A DNA stretch of 64,000 bases from Timema cristinae (Eukaryota > Arthropoda > Insecta > Phasmatodea > Timematidae). The DNA lies in assembly GCA_039000515.1 (NCBI GenBank), contig JBCFYV010003508.1, positions 47,949,265-48,013,264 on the forward strand, given 5' to 3'. The notes under the pieces are model-generated. The model was given only the letters and a program-made list of their open reading frames with translations, searched no databases and had not been told where the DNA came from. Position numbers and translations under genes: made by a program. This document shows, piece by piece, positions 32,871 to 45,400 of this stretch; the first letter of the stretch is position 1; each line of letters begins with the position of its first letter.

Positions 32871-35800
32871 GTATATTTGAGTGTCAACTTCATAGCTCTA
32901 AAATATTTAGTATGGTGGAAGATAGATTTATAAATTAATAATGACATTGTTTTTACAGGTTAAAGCAACTAGATGAAGCCATTAGTGAAGATGAAATAAA
33001 CTTAACCAATTTGAAAACATTATGTTTTCAAGGTTAGTAAAATTAAAATCATAAATTAACTTATTCATTACTGACATTATTAGACCTACTAAGTTAACAA
33101 CCCATGTGGCTTTTACTATCATCATTCTTATCAACAATCTTAATATATCCATAATTCCAGATCTAAACGATTGGGGGGGGGGGGGGGGGAGCAGCAGTAA
33201 TTCTAACTCCACAAGTATACGCCCCCCAGAAATATTAAGGCCCCAACACAGACTCCATGTCCAAAGGTCCGTAGTTCGAACTCCATGTTCCTGGTTCATA
33301 AGAAATTCTACTCCGCAATTAAAGAGTCAATATCTGTAATCATGTTACCGTTTCAAATAATGTGATAGTAAGAGACTTTGTCCGATTAAAAAATTCGAAA
33401 GAAAATTGCTTAAGCAAGGAGCGATCGACAAGCAGTCAGCTGATCATAATATAAGAATTAAAGAAACCCAAAACAACTTTGTTAAAAACACTTCCAGTAT
33501 ATACTATAATGTAGGGTAGGTACAATCACAAGCAATAGCTTGAAAATGCAAAACAGATGTACTAGTATTTTGGATAAAAACAAAAACACTTTTAATTTTT
33601 AATAATAGGGGTGTTGAACCTACAAAAGCAAAGCCAATATTTCTGAGAGCTTGTTATTTCTCAGAAAAAATTCCTAGAAGCTGCTCTTCCTGTGATGCTT
33701 AAATTTTTAGAAAAATGTTTCTGAAATAACTCCACGTGTAGCCATCTTTTCATTTTGTATACGTTTCCATAGGACGGATCCTCTTTTATTTCAATGAACA
33801 TGCACATATTTACTCGGCTGTGATTGGTAGTCGTATAAACTAGTCTGTAGAAAGTTAAAGTTGGGCAACTTCTACGGAGTAAGGATTTACGGATAAGGTC
33901 TCTGCGGCCAGAGCAATCTGATACTGTGGCATTGATTTCTTACGGACCACGGACCTACAGATACTGAGTCTGTGTCGGGGCCTTTACCAGAGACACAAAC
34001 ACAAAATTTTGCCCTGCCAAAGAGTAATTTTTTTGTTTTAAAACAAAATGTTTCTCTTAGGCAAAGTGTTGCACCCCATTTCTTTTTCCCAAGTACCCTA
34101 CTTGTACGTTATAGTTCTGTTTGGTACGATCCAGCTGTATTCCAATTATTGGTTAAGCTTTTATTTAAGTTTAATTTCTTAGGAACTCTTATTAACAGTG
34201 AACTTTAACAAAGCCAAACTTACATTTTAACCGTACTTATACTTTTATAAATAATGAATAGGAACCCATTAGACATAACCATGTAAATAAGCTTATTAGA
34301 TAATGATCAATAAATGTGTTTTTTAGGGAATAAGTATTTGAAGGTGAAATTCTTTAGTTTGTTTTTCCATGCCAGATGATAAATTTTATCTTTTCAAAAT
34401 TAATATTATAAAATAATTCTATATTACCTGGGCAAATTTAAGAAAACTTGGCTAATTCACAGAAGTCAGCTCCCAGAACTTTCTCCTTTCCTTCAAGTAA
34501 TCATTTCAATCCTCGGTCCCGGCGCAGATTTATCTGATTACCAAACCCTTCCTTCACCTCTGACAAGACGTGTATTAATCACAACTTGTGAATGTGGGGA
34601 ATGCCAGATCTCCACCGTGGTTCGGATTCAAGTTAAACTGTAGGTCCTCCATTTCATCTCACAATCATCCTACCGATGACGACAACAATACACCAAGTCA
34701 TGCATGCTCTTTTATTATTAAAACTTATATTTCTCTTTTTCACACATTCATTGTACTACAATTAGTCAGGTCTTAACATGACCTACCCCTTCCCTTTGAC
34801 CACACACTCTACCTTCATATATTTGCTTCGTCCCTCGATCCACACTCATCCTCTCAACATGCCCAAACCAACGTAAGACACTTCTTTCATTTTGACTTAT
34901 TGAATTTTTACCTTTCACACCACAACTCCTTCAGCACCCATTCATTACTGACTCTGTCCACTCCTTCATGCCACCCAGCATTCATTACTGACTGTCCCCA
35001 CTCCTTATTACCCATTCATTACTGATCTGTTCTTATCAGAGTTTTTTCCCACACACTATTTCTTAGCGATTCTGTTGCATTTCACACTTGCTCTAGTGTT
35101 TCTCCCGACAAACCCACCCTTCACATCCGTAAAACAATGTTGGTGTAACACACTCTTATATATTATTATTATTAGCACCGCGTCTTACTACCCGTTCGGG
35201 TTATACGCACTTACGCTAAATGTGTAATGGTAGGGTGATTGTGAGATGAAATGGAGGACCTACGGTTTAACGTGGGAATCCGAACCACGGTGGAGGCCTG
35301 GCATTCCTCACATTCACAAGATGTCTTGTCAGAGATGAAGGAAGGGTTTGGTAATCAGATAAATCTGTGCCGGGACCGAGGATTGAACCCCGGCCGCCAG
35401 CACAGAAGTCTGACACCTTACCACTAGACCACCAGGTCACCTCTTATATACTACCAACTTTGCCTCTTTCGACACTACTTCATTCTTTGATACATATTTC
35501 CATTTTATATCCTGTGCGCTTGTGATTTTATTATTTAACATACATTCATTAGGTATCCCTGATGAACAAGGAAAAAGGGCACTTTGTTGGAAGTTACTCC
35601 TTAACTATCTCCCTCCGTCTCGTAAAACATGGAGCGAGACACTCACCAGGAAAAGAGAACTATACAAACAGTTTATTGGTGAGTGTTAAAAAATATACGC
35701 TATGTTCCTCCCGCTCTGAGGATTGTTCCAATTAAACATATTAATTGATACAATGTTTGAGAAGAGATCAAAACACTGTCAAAGGTAACCGTCCACTGGG

Positions 35801-38800
35801 TCCGTACCGCACGGCCCGCACATTTTAAAGGGGTGGTGGGGGAGGGGTGTGCCCATTATCCACACTGATGGCACTGGCGGAGATTCGGTTCGCGCAGCTG
35901 TTCTCGAGTCAGAAGGTGAACTTCTTGTTTGTTTACTCAAGGAAGTACTGTTTGTATTTCTGTTCTCGAGCCAGAAGGTGAACTTCTTGTTTGTTTACTC
36001 AAGGAAGTACTGTTTGTATTTCTGTTATTGTTGTATTTGTTTAATGTTTATAATTGTGATTTTGTGAGGTATATTTCACCGTAGTATTTAAATATGGAAA
36101 GCGAGGAAGAATGTGTAGTTATTTGTTGCCTTTGAACAGAAGAGAATGTAGGAAACAACTATTTTGGGTTCACAACATTAACTTATGTTTGGAGAATATC
36201 ACACATTATTTCCTGATCTGGTTGAAGATGACGCCAACAATTCCGGCCCGCTCTTGGTTTTAATTCCCTCGTCAGGACTTTCTGTCGAATGGCGGAACGG
36301 CGGAGAGTCTGTTGCCGGTGGTACCGATGTAGTGGGCGCATCTTGATAACAAATAATGCTATGAATTAGTTGTACTTTCCATTCCGTCCTTGCGGTATCA
36401 ACCCAGTGGGCGCTTACCTTAATACATTTGATTAATATTTGCCTTCAGATGACAACTTAAGTTTGTTGAAGTCTAAAACACAAACTATTTATTTTAAAGG
36501 TTATTTATTTGTCCAAGGTAAGTAACTGGTATTTTGAATTTTAAAACCTTAGTTCATTGTATCTTAGAGATAATTATTTTTATAGTGCTTACAAATATTT
36601 GTTATTAGAAAACAATATAATTAAAGGTCAAAATGATGGCTGCTTTTAAATAAATATTAATTATAAATTATGTTCTAAAAGGCTCACCAAGAGTTTTGAA
36701 TGGCTTACCACATTTCATACTTTTAAATAGAGACAGGTCTTACCTTCTATTCTAAATATAACATTTAACATTATTTAACTAGTAAATGATTACAAATAAT
36801 TTAAAACCCATTTTTAATTTAAAATTTTTTTCTTTACTGCTGGTTTTTTTATTATTGAAATACCACTTTTTACTATAAACACATTATTGATAATTTATAC
36901 ATACTTTCTATTTAATAATTATTTATATTAATTAAACCAATTAAAGGTCTAAAAACATTATTAAACTTAATTCTTTTACTTAAACATGTTTTTTCTTTAT
37001 TGTGTGTATATCCATGTTACTCGCTTCGGTGGCGGCATGGTCTAAGGTGCTACTTTCGCATTAGACTAGACTGTCGATGATGGGGAGATCGAGGTTCGAA
37101 TTTTGGCCAGGTGTACTAAGGAATGTTTTTACAAAATGGTTTTCAACTTTCCCTTCCACACAAATGTGGGTACACTTCCTCAAAATATAACCTTCCTAAT
37201 CCTTAAGATCATTGGCGTGATTAGTAAATTACTCGAAGAAGTAGTGAGGTGTGGTGCGTAAGACGCTCCATGAAGTGATGTAATATAGTCAACATGGCAC
37301 ATAATAACCTTTGCTTTTATTTACGCTTTTTAAATGGACGATAATTTAAGAAAATCAAAACTTGTAGAACGTAATGAAGTCTAATGAATGAGCGTATTAG
37401 ACAATGTTAATTTGAATAACTTTAGGTAATAATATTTGACCTCAAGTTAAAAAAAAAGAAGAAAATAAATGTTAAAATCAAAAACCTATATAATATTTTC
37501 CATATTAGTTTGAAACGTGCTGTATTTTTCTATCTAAGATATTTATGTTCCTGTCAAAATACTATTGACGGATATACTATACCACGTTGGAAAAGTTTTG
37601 CTTAATATTTATCTTTTTAATAGCGGCATGTCAACAATTTAGTTTTCTCGTGACACTGGGTAGCACCTGCGACACAAATTGGTTCAGCCTTTTGTCAGTA
37701 TCAATCAAAATGGACAGCCGAAGATCACATGGCTTCACATATTAATAAAAAAAATGATAGTAGTTTTAGTAACTTTTGTAATTGTTGACAATGTTACTTT
37801 CTAACTAAATCAAACTACTGTATATCAGACATTGTTGCCAATGCTGGTCGGTAAAACCTTTATTTGTTAAAATATACAACTCGTATACTGTAAGATATAA
37901 TATATAGCCCATAGTTTTTACATTTATTATTGTATCCAGCCTGTGGTCAGTTTTTTATTCAAGCCATATATTCTCCACTACTTTGCTAAGCCTGTCGTAG
38001 CTTCATATGCCTTATAATATAACTTAAGACTAGGACAACCACAACATCCAGTTCTCCAGACATTAATTTAACACTGAAAAAGTGTAAACCCACATTTCAC
38101 AAAAGATACATTTTTTGGTCCTGCCAGGAATCGACCCTGGGACCCTTAGCTCAGTAGACAGACATGCTACCGACTGAACTAAGGCATCAGACTTATAAGA
38201 TGTACAGTAGACGTTGTAGTTTAAACTTATTTTAACAGTGAAAATAGAAAAACCCGTTCATATTTACAGATGATATTGATCCAGAGTTCGTTATATTGAA
38301 TACTGGTAGCCATTTATTTAAATACTGAATGTACATACAGTAGCACCATGGATTCTTTGGTGCTGACTGACAGCTCACAGCTTTAAAAAGTTACCAGACC
38401 AAAGTGGTATCCCTACGCCGAACCAGATGATCTGCAAAAACATGTGTTTAGCAGCTGACGGTCAAAATTTAGGTATATACCTAAATGTTGACTGTCAGAA
38501 GTCAGCTGTGACTGTCAGTCAGCACCAAAGAAGCCATGGGGCTACTGTACATATACAAACATACTTTTCTGTTAAAAAACTCTTTATAGGTTTATTTATA
38601 TCTAATGCTTCAGCCTCTTATTCGTTTATTGAGTTTACTTGTTGTAATATTTTTTTAAATTTCATATGTGGTGATTACTCATATCTAAATGTTTTAAAAT
38701 CTTGTGTCGATGTTTTTCTTGTAGAAGAAATGATTGTGATGCCAGGGGAAGCAAATTTCGACGAAGATGTTTGCAGAGTGGACGTAACCTTTGCGGATCA

Positions 38801-41800
38801 CCCTCTTAACATCAATCCCGACAGTCAATGGCAGACATTTTTCAAAGACAATGAGGTTCTTCTACAAATCGATAAAGATGTTAGGTAATGTAAACTGATT
38901 AAACCTAAATAAATTACAGGGTTCTCGAAAATAACTATATATACAACTTAAATACTATATATCAACTAACTAAAACAAGCACACAGAACTACCAATCAAG
39001 GAAATGTAGAAACAGAAAACCCAAAGTAGTTTTTTTCATTAAAACATATCAAAATTCAATATTGGCACACCTGCTTCCATAGCCGCATGGTCCAACACGC
39101 TATTCTCATGTTAGACTAGACTGCCGATGACCAGGAGATTGAGGTTCAAATCTCGTTTGGGTGTATTGAGGGTGGGTTTTCCAAAATTGTTTCCCACGCT
39201 CCCCCAATGCAAATATGGGTACACTTCATCTAAATATAACCTTACTAATCTCTAAAACCATTAGCTTAGTTGATACTTAAGAGTATAACCCACATGGGTG
39301 GGTGGTAAGACTTGGTGCAAAATACAAAAATACAATTATTAGCACAAAATTAGTTATTAGCAAGATATCCAGACAATAATCCAAACACTGACATTGTAAA
39401 GATAATTTTCAGACAACCTGTTTGTATTTAAAGCAGAATTATATTCTTAAAACACACAGGTTTTTCAAATATGATACTGGAATTATTCTTTCCAGTGGTA
39501 TTTTGACATAAAATAACTTTTTTCTTGAGAAAAGGCCAACATGTGTCCTCACTCATTATAAATTAAAATATATAAAATATAAGAAGTCTTTATATACCTA
39601 CTTTTACTTTACATCCATGATTGTTTCCAGCCTGGGTCAGTTTTTTATTCAAATATATTTTCCACTACCGGCTGGCTAGTCCTGTCGTAGCTTCATATAC
39701 TTTATAATCTATCTTAAGACTAGGACAGGCACAACATCCAGTCCCCAGCTGTTAATTTATCACTGTGAAAGGGTAAACCCACATTTCAGCAATGATCAAT
39801 TGTTCGACCATGCTAGGAACCAAACCTTGGACCTCAGTTCAGTAGACAGACACGCTAACGACTGAGATAAGCAGCGGTCCATTCCATTTTCCTACTATTA
39901 TCACTAAACTGTAATGTTTGGGAAACACCATTTGTTTGGCCAATAGTAGCTCATTAGTTTGTAGCATTCATCTTGATCAATTCGGCCCACGGAATTAACG
40001 GTCCTACGTTTGATTACCCGCAAGGACAATTTCTTTTATTGAAACTGGGGTTTCCATTTTCACAATGATAAATCAATGACTTGGAGACTTGTTGTTTTAA
40101 TTTAAAACCAAATTAACTAGGAAATATATGTATGATCATAAAATTTATGTTATTGTCTTTATTACATAGACCATTTGATTTAATTGGCAAGTTGAACCAT
40201 TAAAACTAGTCATAGATAAATGGCCATTTAAAATGTTACTATGTATGTCTATGTAATTGAATTGTTTTCATTGAACAATACACTTTATAGTTTCTTAATC
40301 TGAATGTTAAACTGTTGGGAGAAGCATATTTATAACTTTATTAGTTTTTAACTTTAAGCTTATAAATGTATAAATTAAAACATTAAATGAACATTTTATC
40401 ACAACTACTCCAGGCTACCTATTTAAATTAAAAAATGACACCTGGACACAGGAATTGAATCCGGGACCTTTGCCTTTGCGCGCCAATGCTCTAACCACTG
40501 AGCTATCCAGGAGTTGTCCCATCCCGAGTTGAAGATGGTTGCGTTATCTGATAGCTTGCGATTCATAATTGATCACACATTTGCAGGATGTCTACTGGGT
40601 CATGAAAGTCACTAATTGCAAAAAAAAAAAAAAAAGTTCATGAAAGTCTCTGAAAAGTCACGAATTTTCAATATATTGGTCCTAAAATCACGAAAATATT
40701 TCCGTGTTTGAATTTCCTGCTCGTCGTAACTATGTGAACGCATTGAAAGTTGTGCCACCCAATACCCATGATGCCATGCGCTAGCCGCAAGTTGCCTGAT
40801 TGTTTTAATTGTGATACCAAGGACAAGGTTAATGTTCTCCATCTAGTTAAAGTTTAATGTTGCATGTGAGTGCATTGTACCTAAATATACATTATATAAT
40901 GTTCGACCTTCTACCGAAGGAAGTTTGTGGTCAAAAAGAGGTCACCAAAAAGTCACTAATTTTTGTTTCTCCAACTCAGTAGACACCCTAATATGTAGCT
41001 AACGATTTCTGCACGTCCATCACAGACTCTGCCTTAAAAACATGAGTGGAGAATGACCCTGGGCATGGGATGATTTCTGGATAGTTCAGTGGTAGAGTAT
41101 TGCCAAGGACCCGGGTTTGATTCCCTTGTACGGGTGTATTTTTTCAATTCAAAGAATATGATATATAGATGCGACTCTAACCATAATTCATCATCATGAA
41201 CATCTTTCACTGCCTCCACTCTCCTCCTCCACTCTCCTCCTCCACTCTCCTCCTCCACTCTCCTCCTCCATCTCCTCCCTCTCACCCCTCCACTCTCCTC
41301 CTCCACTCTCCTCCTCCACTCTCCTCCTCCACTCTCCTCCTCCACTCTCCTCCTCCACTCTCCTCCTCCACTCTCCTCCTCCACTCTCTTCCTTTCTCTC
41401 TTCATTCTTCTCACATGGCCGTACCACCTTAGTCGTGTCTTCTCTATTGGCATGTTTACCTTTTCAGGTAGTGAAGGAACACTGAAACATTTTATAAACA
41501 CCTTTTAACGCAAAAGAGAAAGGGCGATGATTTAAAACGGGTGTTTGAAAACTTTAGTATCCAATAAGTACACGGGAAATTACTAGGCCCCTGCGATCCT
41601 TCGAAGTTTTGAAATTCCGAATCTTACTAAGATATGGATTTGGTTCGAAATTTTGTATCTTAATATTTGAAGATACTGATTGGATTTGAAATTTTAAATC
41701 TAAATGAATCTTAAATTTGGATCCAATGTGTTGAGAGTTCAGGTTGTAAAGAAATCACTTGGGAGACAATTATTTTTTGACCGTAAATATCTTGTATTTA

Positions 41801-42383
41801 AATAAACCTTTGCTCTACAATTAAAGATATGTGTATGATATTTATTGAATTTCTCACTTTTTTAGGCTATTGCTATTTATTACATTAAAAAAAATAAACA
41901 TAAAATATAGACCTATCTAAAATGTTAAATTTTTTTTTAAAATAATTTTTTATCAGCTTGGATTCTGAAACTTAAAATTGTGAAATATTCAACACAGATT
42001 TTATTTGAAACAATATCATAGTAAGCCTAAAATATATTGATTCAGCTCCAAAACTTTAAAAAAAACCAACGATTTTATCCATTTATTATTTTTAAGTAGC
42101 AGATTTGATTCGTTAAAGTTAATTTAGCATGAGATTAGATTCATATTCGACTCAGAATATCTCTCAGGCATGTGCTTTGATTTGTATTTGAATTCGATTT
42201 GAGTTAAAAGTTGGTGTCATAGTTAAAATATAACATTACAAAATATTAATCAACAACACTACAATCATTAATGTTTAAATGTGGCAGATTCTTGAAGTAT
42301 AATTTACTTTCATATTTTTAAGCCAGATGTTTAGAATCGAGAACCAAGAGTAGTAGTAGTAATAGTAGTAGTAATAGTAGTAG

Positions 42384-42440
<57 letters not shown>

Positions 42441-45400
42441 AATTATAAAAACAATAACAACAACAATAACAACATTGGAGACCCTAGATTAGGGGCTCCC
42501 AAAATGTATGTCGTGATGCCCAGGGGTGTGGGTGGTTTTGGTCCAGGGCGTCGGGGCTATAAGTAAAGACTAAAACTGATAATGTATAGTGAAATGCAAC
42601 ATGTAAATTTTCAATACATGTGCTTGTACATATTTTAAAGAATGTAATAAATAAATACAAGAAGACACATGTTTTCTTTAAAAAAAAATGCCACCAAATC
42701 AAATTGGGGTAATTTTGTTTATATATTGGATTGGGTACAGGGGCGTCACACATATAATCTGACATGTGAAGGGCGGCACAGTCTCAAAAAGTTTGGGAAT
42801 CCCTGCCTTAGATACTGTATTACTATGCTGGTATAGCATAATGAATGATAAGTTTCTTTATAAACCTTTTTTCTTTCAAGTCAGGCACATTCATCTATCG
42901 GCCTCGGCCACCGGGTTTTTAAGTTAATCTGTGTGAGTGTGTGTTGAATATGATGCGTGTCGATGTTCATAAAGTTGACCAGTGCAACGTTTCACTACTC
43001 TCAGACGTCTGTGTCCTGACATTTCGTTCTTCCAACAAGCGACAGAATTCCCATGCCAAGCGGTGGTGCACAGTAGCGGCGTGAAGCGACTTCACACCAG
43101 GGTACAGCACACCGTACTCAAATCTGCCAACGTGGAGCGGAAAGGTCTGGGGATCACCAAGGTATGTGTCGTCGGGTCATATTATTATAATGCTTGACCA
43201 CCACCACCACCACCATCATCATCACCACCACCATCATCATCATCATCATCATAAACTGTTTCCATTCTGTGGTCGGGTCATTTTAGTAAAATGCCTCCAT
43301 CTTCCTTTGTCCTTCCACCATTCTTACTCCTTTCATTGCTTTCATTCTTCTCCTCTTACTTGAACACTTTCTTTTATCTGCTCCTCCAATCTCTTTCTTG
43401 GCCTCCCTTGCAGTCTTTCCCCCACATACTTCATTTTCAACATTTTCTTTGGCACTCTCTTGGTTTTCATCCTCATTACATGTCCATACCATCTCAGTCT
43501 TACTTCCTCTACTATCTCATGTACTCCAACATCCTCATTACATGTCCATACCATCTCAGTCTTACTTCCTCTACTATCTCATGTACTCCAATATCCTCAT
43601 TACATGTCCATACCGTCTCAGTCTTGCTTCCTTTACGATCTCATGTACTCCAACATCCTCATTACATGCCCATACCATCTCAGTCTTGCTTCCTCTACTA
43701 TCTCATGTACTCCAACACCCTCATTACATGCCCATACCATCTCAGTCTTGCTTCCTCTACTATCTTATGTACTCCAACATCCTCATTACATGTCCATACC
43801 ATCTCAGTCTTACTTCCTCTACTATCTCATGTACTCCAACATCCTCATTACATGTCCATACCATCTCAGTCTTGCTTCCTCTACTATCTCATGTACTCCA
43901 ACATCCTCATTACATGTCCATACCATCTCAGTCTTGCTTCCTCTACTATCTCATGTACTCCAACATCCTCATTACATGCCCATACCATCTCAGTCTTGTT
44001 TCCTCTACTATCTCAATTACTCCCTGTACCCCCACTCTTTCCGGATAACATTAGAAAATAAGTACAATATTGTTGTGCAATATATTTATTTATTTATTTT
44101 GTTTCATGCATACAATTGTCAGCAGCAGGTATGTATGGATATTTAAACTTGCATGTAATGTGAATTTATTCTAAAACTTTGATGTATTCTTTCAAATATT
44201 ATTATTATTTTTATTATTTTTATTATTACTATTATTTATTATTATTGTTGCTATTATTGTTATTGTTATTATTATTAGCAACGTGTCATACGAGGTGGGG
44301 GGGGGGGGGGGCAGATTTGGTAATATATTGGGGAGCAAGCGTTTTCACCTATGAAGCTGGGAATCATTCCAACTTTTGGAGAGGGCTCGTATAGCTCTAA
44401 TATTATAGCATGAATCAAAATGTGAACTATGTGTTTGGGCACAAAGTGCTACTGGTTTGTCGGGTTATTGTGGTTGGTGTCAAAACGCTGACTATTATTA
44501 CACTGTCCGATTGTTCCTGTGGTGAGGCCAATGTACTCAGCAATGCAGTAGTTGCATTGTAGCTGGTATATAAGATTTTCTGTGGAGCACTCAAAGTGGC
44601 CTTTAATGGGGTATTCCATTTTTTGTGAGTCTGCTGTTGAGTGAGGCAGAAAGTTGATGAATTTTGCTGGTAAATCCACCCTGAAAATTACTTATTTATG
44701 TGTTTTGTTGTGTTTTTAATTGTGAACTTTGATGCCGTTCCATCCTTTTTTCAATGTTTAACCTAGTAAGTGATGGTTATTTGCCGTAGATTGCGTTATC
44801 AGTGAAAAAGGCTCCCGAGGACTATGCCCCAATGCCGGAGGGATCTGAAGCTCACTGGGAAGTTGTGGAGCGAATACTCTTCCTGTATGCCAAACTAAAT
44901 CCTGGCCAAGGCTACGTCCAAGGGATGAATGAAATTATTGGTCCAATCTACTACAGTTTTGCCTGTAATCCAGATTCTGAATGGAGGGGTAATAATACAT
45001 TAGCTTATTTTGTTTAGAATCTTGCTATGCAAATAGTGCAGTCTACTTAAACTTAATAGATCATTAGTCAAGTGATTTGCCCTTTACTAACTTTTTATTT
45101 TCCAAATTTGGCTTACCTTATTTTATTTACTCCTACAGATTGTAAAAAAAAAGAGAGAAAATTTTCAGATTTTCATCTGCACTAGTTTTTAAATTATAGC
45201 TCTCTGAAATCTAAAAAAATTGCGATTTTCTGCTGACATGCAATCACAAAATAGATGATTAATCAAGATAAAAGGCTGGGGGGAAAAGCTTCTTATAGCT
45301 TATTTAAAGCTTTCATATGAAACTTAACATCACTGGTTTCGGACATTTGTTAATTTCAAGATCGTGGCATAAAACTTTTTACCTTGAATTTTTCAAAAAC

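Noticed and set aside
32750..32938. 62-codon open frame spanning the TBC1D13 start region
   Set aside because: Different frame from the TBC1D13 start; it overlaps the real first exon and continues into the intron.
43291..44146. Plus-strand open frames of 216-256 codons
   Set aside because: They are the antisense of the 62-bp LINE-derived array.
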